A DNA stretch of 6,686 nt from Victivallaceae bacterium (GTDB lineage Bacteria; Verrucomicrobiota; Lentisphaeria; Victivallales; Victivallaceae): NCBI GenBank assembly GCA_028717165.1, contig JAQUOK010000177.1, positions 1 to 6,686 of the forward strand, given 5' to 3'. Under the pieces are notes generated by a model that was not told the origin of the DNA, ran no database searches, and was given only the letters and a program-made list of their open reading frames with translations. Below are positions 1-4,623 of this stretch, in pieces; position 1 is the stretch's first letter; each line of letters opens with the position of its first letter. The translations under genes and the position numbers were made by a program.

Positions 1-693
1 CTTTCCGTTTTCCGCGTCTTCCAGCGTCACGTTTACCCCGGCCGGCCATTTCAGTTCCAGCGGATCGAGTATCCTGACGGCGATTACGTCATGACGGCGG
101 TTGATTATCCGCAGCGATTTCTGAAAATCATGTTCGTCGATCAGGTCGCTGATCAGGAAAATAACGGTTTTCTTGTTCAGGACTTTAATGGTTTCCTGCA
201 AAACCAGGTCAATGTCGGTTTTCCGGCGTTCGGGTTCAAAGGCCATGAGGTCGCGAACCAGCCGCAGGCCGTGTTTGCGTCCCGAACGCGGCGGCAGATA
301 CAATTCGGTACGGTCGCTGAACATCGTTAAACCGACCCGGTCGTTATTGCGGATGGCGCTGAACGCAAGCAGCGCGGCGGTTTCGATGGCGTAGCGGCGT
401 TTTGACTTTTCCCCGCTGCCGAACGCCCCGGAAGCCGAAACGTCCACAAGCAGCATCACATTGAGCTCGCGTTCTTCAACGTATTTTTTTATGTAGGGAG
501 CGCCCATGCGGGCGGTAACGTTCCAGTCGATATCGCGGAAATCATCCTCATCGCTGTATTCGCGAACTTCGTCGAATTCGATCCCGCGCCCCTTGAAAAC
601 GCTGTGGTAAGCCCCGCCGATGATCTCATCAACCGCCCGGCGGGTACGTATCTCAATCTTTCTAACCTGCGCAATTAATTCAGATGATAACAT
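1..693 (-). CDS. DUF58 (vWA-like) domain protein, C-terminus cut by window edge
   Basis: The reverse strand is open for 231 codons from an ATG at 693-691 to base 1, with no stop, so the C-terminus lies outside the window. Residues about 30-75 carry the DUF58 signature: a FKGRG segment, EFDEVREY, then DIDWNVTAR and YVEEREL. A vWA-type core follows, with an intact MIDAS motif D84-x-S86-x-S88 (DVSAS), a probable MIDAS Thr159 and Asp183 (ISDLID). In the family this fold binds a divalent metal and partners a MoxR AAA+ ATPase; the gene sits 93 nt downstream of one on the same strand. No membrane segment or signal peptide is seen. The ATG at 693 is preferred because family members usually begin a few residues before the conserved ELIxxVRxIEIRTRR-type segment; an in-frame GTG at 723-721 is possible. 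Neither start has a clear Shine-Dalgarno. Family assignment is confident; the exact process is unknown. Confidence 0.93.
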   Translation of the reverse strand, partial: MLSSELIAQVRKIEIRTRRAVDEIIGGAYHSVFKGRGIEFDEVREYSDEDDFRDIDWNVTARMGAPYIKKYVEERELNVMLLVDVSASGAFGSGEKSKRRYAIETAALLAFSAIRNNDRVGLTMFSDRTELYLPPRSGRKHGLRLVRDLMAFEPERRKTDIDLVLQETIKVLNKKTVIFLISDLIDEHDFQKSLRIINRRHDVIAVRILDPLELKWPAGVNVTLEDAENGK

Positions 694-714
694 AATATTA
701 AGTATTAAGTTTAG

Positions 715-738
715 TTGTAGCACAACCGTCCCGGTTGT
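715..738 (+). repeat. REP-like hairpin unit between moxR-like and DUF58 genes
   Basis: TTGTAGC (715-721) is followed by stem ACAACC (722-727), loop GTCCC (728-732) and stem GGTTGT (733-738); G728 and C732 can also pair. The foot and loop match the two units at 3808-3887, but the stem sequence is different and still perfectly paired. A GTAG foot next to a palindrome is the hallmark of REP elements handled by REP-associated tyrosine transposases. In the transcript of the moxR-DUF58 pair (minus strand) this hairpin would form about 28 nt upstream of the DUF58 start, where it could affect mRNA stability or translation. Confidence 0.6.
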
Positions 739-786
739 TTTTTTCTCAAGACGCTTAAGCTACATTCAAATGCAATTTTTACAGTT

Positions 787-1809
787 TTACGGAGTGCGCA
801 ATTCATCCAGGATAATTTTGATAATTGCGTCGGAATCGAGATTTTCAGCTTCGGCTTCATAGGAAACAGCTATCCGGTGACGCAGAATATCCGCGGCGAT
901 ATCCTTGATATCCTGCGGTACGACATACGCGCGCCCGGACATGAAGGCCATGGCTTTGGCGGCTACTACCAGCGCGATCGCGGCGCGGGGAGAAGCTCCG
1001 TACTCGATCAGCTCCTTGAGCTTGCCGATCTGCGCGTCGGACTGGCGCGAGGACAATTGCGCATGTTTTGCCGGGCGTGTAGCGATAGTTATATCGAGAA
1101 TATATTCGACGATCTTTTCATCGATATAGATTTTGTCGACCCAGCTGCGGGCGGTTTCAATGTCTTCGAGTCTGGCGACCGCAAGGGCTTTCAATTCAAG
1201 TTCCGGGTGCGCCATGCGCTGAATAATTGTACGTTCTTCGTCCCGGACGGGGTAGTCAATGCGCAACTTGAACATGAAACGGTCAACCTGGGCTTCCGGC
1301 AGCTGGTAGGTGCCTTCCTGTTCAATCGGGTTCTGAGTGGCCATTACCAGGAACGGCTTGGGCATTTTGAATACTTCTCCGGCAATGGTCATCTGTTTTT
1401 CCTGCATGCATTCGAGCAGGGCGCTTTGGACTTTTGCCGGGGCGCGGTTGATTTCGTCAGCCAGCACCAGGTTGGCGACAACCGGGCCGAGTTTGGTACT
1501 GAAGGAGTGTTCAGCGGCATTGTATATGCGGGTCCCGATCACGTCCGCCGGCAGGAGATCCGGGGTAAACTGTATTCTGGAGAAACTGCCGTTGATTGCC
1601 TGGGCCGTGGTTTTTACCGCCAGGGTTTTCGCCAGTCCCGGTACGCCTTCGAGCAGCACGTGCCCGTCCGCGATGATCGCTAAGAGCATACGGTGGATCA
1701 GGTAGTCCTGGCCGACTATAATCCGGCCGATTTCGGTTTTAAGCGGCTGCAAAAAGTTCGAAACTTCCCGTATTTTTTCCTGCAATTCCTGAATTTCATG
1801 TTGTTCCAT
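787..1809 (-). CDS. MoxR-family AAA+ ATPase
   Basis: This 340-residue, full-length protein is a MoxR-type AAA+ ATPase, a chaperone-like motor used in maturing metalloenzymes or other complexes. Visible motifs are Walker A GVPGLAKT (55-62), Walker B LVLADE (114-119), the MoxR-typical NRAPAKVQSALLECMQE segment (121-137), sensor 1 ATQNP (157-161), the arginine finger region QVDRF (R177) and a sensor 2 arginine in GASPRA (R275). The C-terminal helical lid covers about 255-325. The ATG at 1809-1807 has a strong Shine-Dalgarno, AAGGAG (minus-strand reading of 1819-1824), with a 9-nt spacer. The next gene on the strand is a DUF58 protein, the classical partner, so the two probably form an operon despite a 93-nt gap. 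The gene diverges from the CPBP protease gene. The assignment to the family is very secure; the substrate cannot be read from sequence. Confidence 0.97.
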   Translation of the reverse strand: MEQHEIQELQEKIREVSNFLQPLKTEIGRIIVGQDYLIHRMLLAIIADGHVLLEGVPGLAKTLAVKTTAQAINGSFSRIQFTPDLLPADVIGTRIYNAAEHSFSTKLGPVVANLVLADEINRAPAKVQSALLECMQEKQMTIAGEVFKMPKPFLVMATQNPIEQEGTYQLPEAQVDRFMFKLRIDYPVRDEERTIIQRMAHPELELKALAVARLEDIETARSWVDKIYIDEKIVEYILDITIATRPAKHAQLSSRQSDAQIGKLKELIEYGASPRAAIALVVAAKAMAFMSGRAYVVPQDIKDIAADILRHRIAVSYEAEAENLDSDAIIKIILDELRTP

Positions 1810-1818
1810 TAAAAAATT

Positions 1819-1824
1819 CTCCTT
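1819..1824 (-). promoter_or_regulatory. Shine-Dalgarno of the MoxR-family gene
   Basis: The minus strand reads AAGGAG here, 9 nt before the ATG at 1809. It is the only textbook ribosome binding site in the window and fixes the start of the MoxR-family gene. Confidence 0.85.
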
Positions 1825-1894
1825 AAAACATCAGCGGTATTTTTCAGCACTAAAAGCATCCTGGTTTGTAAAGACGGCTTTTACCGGCTAGTTT

Positions 1895-1922
1895 AATATA
1901 ATAGTATCTTGAGGTAAATCAA
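1895..1922 (-). promoter_or_regulatory. Candidate sigma-70-type promoter for the moxR-DUF58 pair
   Basis: On the minus strand, TTGATT (1922-1917, 4/6 match to TTGACA) is followed after 16 nt by TATATT (1900-1895, 5/6 match to TATAAT). Transcription would start near 1888, giving a leader of about 80 nt. The -35 box would overlap the Shine-Dalgarno spacer and first base of the divergent CPBP gene. This is a consensus match only, in AT-rich DNA where chance matches are common. Confidence 0.3.
1897..1902 (+). promoter_or_regulatory. Perfect -10-like TATAAT upstream of the CPBP gene
   Basis: TATAAT lies 19 nt before the ATG at 1922, and no convincing -35 hexamer is seen 16-18 nt upstream of it. 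If used, transcription would start near 1909, just before the ribosome binding site GAGG (1911-1914), giving a very short leader. It overlaps the proposed opposite-strand -10, so the two divergent promoters could compete. Confidence 0.3.
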
Positions 1923-2641
1923 TGCTGATTCTGCAAAAAAACAGCTTTAATAAAAATGACCTGATAACCAATGCCGGATTTGTGACGAGCATGGGGCTTA
2001 TCTGGCTGGTCTTTCTGTTCATCCCGCTGTTGTTCCCGGCGCTGGGCATCGGCGAGATAAGTCCTCTTGTGCATGTCCTGCTGCCTTCGGTGATCATTCT
2101 TCCGGTTCTTGGCTTTACGCTTTATTTTGTCGGCAGGCCGGGGAAACTGCTGCGGAAATGCAAGTTGATCAACCTGCGTCCCGCACATATTTACGTCAGT
2201 TTTGCGGCCCTGGCGGTATTATCGGTTTGCCTGAAGGACTTTATGCAAATCTATCTGCATGTCCTGGCTCTGCTGGGCGTAAAGGCCGAACCGCCGGTAA
2301 TAGACCAACTGATAAAAAACAGTTCCCGCGACACCCTGACCTGGCTTTGTTTCGGAGTGATAGTTCTGGCTCCGGTAAGCGAGGAACTGGTCTTTCGCCG
2401 TTTCATATTCGGTTTTCTCGCTCCCCGCTGCGGTTTCGCGGCTTCACTCCTGATAAGTTCCGGGCTTTTCGCGCTGATTCATTTTTCTTTATACAGTTTT
2501 CCGGGTTTGTTTATTCTGGGAGTGGGATTCCAAATGATCTATTTGAAGTTCGGTTCTCTTTATCCCGCGATTTTAATGCATGCGTTCAACAATGCCTTTG
2601 CGATAATTATTCTCCTGTTTTTCCCGGAACTGCAAGTTTAA
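1922..2641 (+). CDS. CPBP family intramembrane glutamic endopeptidase (CAAX protease / Abi type)
   Basis: This 239-residue polytopic membrane protein carries the three motifs of the CPBP/Rce1 family: EELVFR (E154, E155, R159), FALIH (F183, H187) and HAFNN (H220, N224). Together these form the glutamate-based active site inside the membrane. About six or seven hydrophobic segments are visible, at roughly 22-41, 48-70, 91-106, 140-153, 171-190, 194-208 and 212-236. The family cleaves peptide bonds within or near the membrane. In bacteria, members are linked to bacteriocin maturation or immunity, signal-protein processing and unknown envelope tasks; the substrate here is not predictable. The start ATG has GAGG at 1911-1914 with a 7-nt spacer. 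The gene is transcribed divergently from the MoxR-family gene and stands alone on its strand, with a structured 235-nt gap after it. All catalytic residues are present, so it is probably active. Confidence 0.95.
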   Translation: MLILQKNSFNKNDLITNAGFVTSMGLIWLVFLFIPLLFPALGIGEISPLVHVLLPSVIILPVLGFTLYFVGRPGKLLRKCKLINLRPAHIYVSFAALAVLSVCLKDFMQIYLHVLALLGVKAEPPVIDQLIKNSSRDTLTWLCFGVIVLAPVSEELVFRRFIFGFLAPRCGFAASLLISSGLFALIHFSLYSFPGLFILGVGFQMIYLKFGSLYPAILMHAFNNAFAIIILLFFPELQV

Positions 2642-2662
2642 TCAATAATAACGGCTCTTATT

Positions 2663-2690
2663 GAGACACTCTCCGGCGTCGGACGGTCTC
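2663..2690. repeat. Imperfect hairpin downstream of the CPBP gene
   Basis: GAGAC (2663-2667) pairs with GTCTC (2686-2690), and inside it TCCG (2672-2675) pairs with CGGA (2680-2683) around a GCGT loop. No T-run follows, so it is not a standard intrinsic terminator. It directly abuts the larger inverted-repeat structure at 2692-2775. Confidence 0.4.
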
Positions 2691-2691
2691 T

Positions 2692-2775
2692 GAAAGCGGA
2701 TATAAACTTTACCGGTCACAGTGCGAGGCGCACTTGTGACGCCGATTAAGTTTATCATAAGAATATACCGCTTTC
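2692..2775. repeat. 84-bp nested inverted-repeat structure (MITE-like or structured RNA)
   Basis: Three nested helices are visible. The outer one is GAAAGCGG (2692-2699) with CCGCTTTC (2768-2775). The middle one is TAAACTT (2703-2709) with AAGTTTA (2748-2754). The inner one is GTCACA plus GTGCG (2715-2725) with CGCAC plus TGTGAC (2729-2740), with one bulged T2734 and an AGG loop. The right middle arm has a 13-nt linker to the outer arm against 3 nt on the left, so the structure is asymmetric. No coding sequence fits here. It may be a short non-autonomous mobile element, a structured RNA or a transcript-end stabiliser; only one copy is in the window. No T-run follows. Confidence 0.5.
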
Positions 2776-2841
2776 CCCCAGATAAACCGAATTGTCAATT
2801 CCGGCTTTAAGACTGTATCTGATATTTTGTTCCTTTAAAAC

Positions 2842-2870
2842 TTTACTAAACAGGTATACTGCTGTATATT
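2842..2870 (+). promoter_or_regulatory. Candidate promoter of the MNT-HEPN gene, implying a leaderless or near-leaderless mRNA
   Basis: TTTACT (2842-2847, 4/6 match to TTGACA) is followed after 17 nt by TATATT (2865-2870, 5/6 match to TATAAT). Transcription would begin at about 2877, on the start codon itself. An alternative -10, TATACT (2855-2860), would give about a 10-nt leader. Both fit the lack of a Shine-Dalgarno before the gene. Consensus matches only. Confidence 0.3.
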
Positions 2871-2876
2871 CCGGCT

Positions 2877-3746
2877 ATGAAAAAAACGCTTGCATATCTT
2901 CCCGGCAATAAGCGGAGCGAATTGAAACATATCGTTTCAACCATCCGCGACATGTGCGGCGACGTGGAAATGATAATTCTTTTCGGCTCCTACGCCAGAG
3001 GCGACTATAAAGAAGAAGCCGACCTCAAGCCGGACAGAAGGTCCGGGGAAAGATCCGACTATGACATCCTGGTTGTTACCGGGGAAAAAACGACTGCCGT
3101 AGACATCGGCCTGTGGCGGAAAATCACCCGGAAATGCGACAGCGCCGGCTTAAGCGCCTATGTGCGGATCATAACTCACGATATCCAGGGACTGAATATC
3201 AAACTTGCCGAAGGCCAGTATTTTTATTCGGATATCAGGAAAGAAGGCTGCCTGCTTTACGATTCGGGAAATTTCAGGCTCGCGCGGAGACGCAAACTGA
3301 AACCTGAGGAACGAAAACGGATCGCCCGGGATTATTTTGAACAATGGTTTGAGAGAGCACAAAGATTTTACCGATATTATGCTATTGCCTCTCAAGAAAA
3401 TGATTTGAAAGGCGCTGCATTTATGCTTCATCAGGCGGTGGAACATTCATATAAAACCATTTTGCTGGTTTTTAATAATTACACGCCCAGTGAGCATCTT
3501 CTCGAATTGCTGGGCAAAATGGTCTCCGAACACGATTCTGCATTTAAAGATATTTTCCCGCAGGAAACGCGGGAAGAACAGAGGTTATTTGACTTGCTGG
3601 AGTACGCCTACATCGGGGCCCGGTATGACCCTGCCTACAGAATATGCAGGGAAGACTTGGAATATCTGGCTGAACGGGTAATGCCCTTATTGGGCTTGAC
3701 GGAAAATATCTGCAAGGCAAAAATCGAAAATTTTACAAATGTGTAA
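2877..3746 (+). CDS. Nucleotidyltransferase (MNT)-HEPN domain fusion protein
   Basis: The 289-residue protein fuses two domains that are often separate toxin-antitoxin partners. Residues about 15-130 are a minimal nucleotidyltransferase, with LFGSYARGD (G37, S38) and SDYDILVV (D61, D63), the metal-binding GS...DxD signature. Here 22 residues separate S38 from D61 instead of the usual 9-10; I recall such a long loop in single-chain MNT-HEPN relatives. Residues about 145-280 are a helical HEPN domain with AAFMLHQAVEHSYKTILLVF (181-200), an ARYDPAY segment (248-254) and a C-terminal EDLEYLAERV helix. The HEPN RNase motif R-x(4-6)-H is not seen, so RNase activity is doubtful. In two-gene systems such as HepT-MntA, the MNT protein adenylylates and silences the HEPN toxin; whether the fusion self-modifies is unknown. 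The ATG at 2877 lacks a Shine-Dalgarno. The gene stands alone, with no separate partner gene. Domain calls are confident, biological role is not. Confidence 0.92.
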   Translation: MKKTLAYLPGNKRSELKHIVSTIRDMCGDVEMIILFGSYARGDYKEEADLKPDRRSGERSDYDILVVTGEKTTAVDIGLWRKITRKCDSAGLSAYVRIITHDIQGLNIKLAEGQYFYSDIRKEGCLLYDSGNFRLARRRKLKPEERKRIARDYFEQWFERAQRFYRYYAIASQENDLKGAAFMLHQAVEHSYKTILLVFNNYTPSEHLLELLGKMVSEHDSAFKDIFPQETREEQRLFDLLEYAYIGARYDPAYRICREDLEYLAERVMPLLGLTENICKAKIENFTNV

Positions 3747-3898
3747 GGATTTCAAGGAGTAAACGTTAATATTATATCAGAGTTTAATTCCCATGTAACG
3801 TTCTCTACGCCCCTAGTGACAGGGGCGGCTACACCTTTTTCGTCTAATATCATGTTCCCCGTGTAGCCACGGCTGTCCCCAGCCGTGCCACAGTATAT
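3747..3898. other. Intergenic gap between convergent genes
   Basis: No gene is seen in these 152 nt. They hold the REP doublet (3808-3887) and a 7-bp inverted repeat, AACGTTA (3762-3768) with TAACGTT (3796-3802). An isolated AAGGAG at 3754-3759 has no start codon at a usable distance. No textbook intrinsic terminator is found for either flanking gene. Confidence 0.6.
3808..3887. repeat. REPIN/BIME-like doublet: two inverted REP units
   Basis: The left unit reads on the minus strand as foot GTGTAGC (3834-3828), stem CGCCCCT/AGGGGCG (3827-3821 with 3814-3808) and loop GTCACT. The right unit reads on the plus strand as foot GTGTAGC (3861-3867), stem CACGGCT/AGCCGTG (3868-3874 with 3881-3887) and loop GTCCCC. 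The two feet face each other across 26 nt and are themselves complementary over 7 bp, so the whole 80 bp can fold as one cruciform-like structure. Inverted REP pairs with GTAG feet are mobilised in trans by RAYT transposases in other bacteria. Lying between two convergent genes, the doublet may also act as a transcript-end or stability element; no proper T-tail follows either hairpin. Confidence 0.7.
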
Positions 3899-4621
3899 TT
3901 ACTGCGGAATTTTTAAAAACAAATCTTTCGGGATGCCGCCTTTTTCGGGAGTGCCTACTTCGGTTTCAGTGAAATTTATTCTGGTGCGCCAGCCGGGCCC
4001 GTAGAGTTCAAGACACTTGATTATGCCATAGTTGCCCTGCTGTTTGAAAGAACTTACTTCAAGGCTGCGGAACGGTTCTTTTTCATTTATTCGGGTCCAT
4101 TCCGCTTTTATCGGGAAATAGTATTCCCTGCTTATCCAGACTTTGGCGTATTCCTTGTCGTCCGGCGAAATAAGCCGGAGCACCCGGCAGTTGACCATTT
4201 TAGTTGATTCTCCCGGAAATTCCCGGTCGAATTTCCAGTACAGGAAAGTCATGGCCAGATCCTGCGGACGCAGACCGAAATTGCCGATCACGGGATTTTC
4301 TTCCGACTCCTTGTTAAGCGGGATGATCGAAGTGCCGTCACTGCCTTTACTGAACGCCTGGCCGACCATATAACCCTGCCGTCTATCGATAAGCACCTGT
4401 GCCAGCGTGCGGTCGGTGTTGAACAGGATGCCCAGACGCAGAGACGCTTTAACCGTTTCCTTGCCGCGGCGGCGATGGATGACTTCGCCGTCCATAAGCG
4501 CCCAGCGTTTGCGGCCGGCGGGATGGCGAACCCGGTACAGAAAATCCTTTAGCGGCAATTCAGCTTCGGCATATGCCGACAAACCGTACAGGACAAGCGC
4601 CGGCAGAACTAGTTTCAGCAT
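3899..4621 (-). CDS. LolA-like secreted protein (outer membrane lipoprotein-sorting protein family)
   Basis: The 240-residue protein begins with a signal peptide: a short K3 n-region, hydrophobic core 4-15 and an AYAEA-type cleavage region near residue 18-20. There is no lipobox cysteine, so a soluble periplasmic product is expected. The rest resembles the LolA-like family annotated as outer membrane lipoprotein-sorting protein. Visible are a conserved DLAMTFLYW segment (121-129), CRVLRLISP (145-153), then YAKVWISREYYFPIKAEW (158-175), which is the typical strand pair of this half-barrel fold. Such proteins are thought to bind lipid or lipoprotein acyl chains in a hydrophobic cavity. The start ATG (4621-4619) lies only 2 nt after the lon stop codon, with AAGG (minus strand, 4635-4632) 10 nt upstream inside lon, so translation is probably coupled. 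It is not classical LolA; family membership is judged from pattern, so substrate is uncertain. Confidence 0.75.
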   Translation of the reverse strand: MLKLVLPALVLYGLSAYAEAELPLKDFLYRVRHPAGRKRWALMDGEVIHRRRGKETVKASLRLGILFNTDRTLAQVLIDRRQGYMVGQAFSKGSDGTSIIPLNKESEENPVIGNFGLRPQDLAMTFLYWKFDREFPGESTKMVNCRVLRLISPDDKEYAKVWISREYYFPIKAEWTRINEKEPFRSLEVSSFKQQGNYGIIKCLELYGPGWRTRINFTETEVGTPEKGGIPKDLFLKIPQ

Positions 4622-4623
4622 TA

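Larger units (their letters stand above)
2642..2876. other. Non-coding gap between the CPBP and MNT-HEPN genes
   Basis: No credible gene is present in these 235 nt. The first half is mostly the two hairpin structures at 2663-2690 and 2692-2775. The second half is AT-rich and holds the candidate promoter for the downstream gene. A weak AT-only hairpin, CAATAA (2643-2648) with TTATTG (2658-2663), lies right after the CPBP stop but has no terminator-like tail. Confidence 0.6.

Noticed and set aside
722..744. Hairpin followed by a run of seven T on the plus strand, looking like an intrinsic terminator
   Set aside because: No plus-strand gene lies upstream for it to end. On the minus strand, where genes exist, the T-run would precede the hairpin as A's. 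The match to the REP units at 3808-3887 explains it better.
877..1683. Long open frame on the plus strand opposite the MoxR-family gene
   Set aside because: It is the antisense shadow of a gene with full AAA+ motifs; the translation shows no recognisable domain and there is no ribosome binding site.
2158..2664. Second plus-strand open frame overlapping the CPBP gene
   Set aside because: The overlapping frame at 1922-2641 carries all CPBP catalytic motifs and membrane segments; this one lacks domain features.
3754..3759. AAGGAG resembling a ribosome binding site after the MNT-HEPN stop
   Set aside because: No ATG, GTG or TTG follows at a workable distance with an open frame, so there is no gene to serve.
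3808..3887. Repeats considered as a short CRISPR array
   Set aside because: There are only two units, in inverted orientation and with different stem sequences, and no regular spacers or cas genes.
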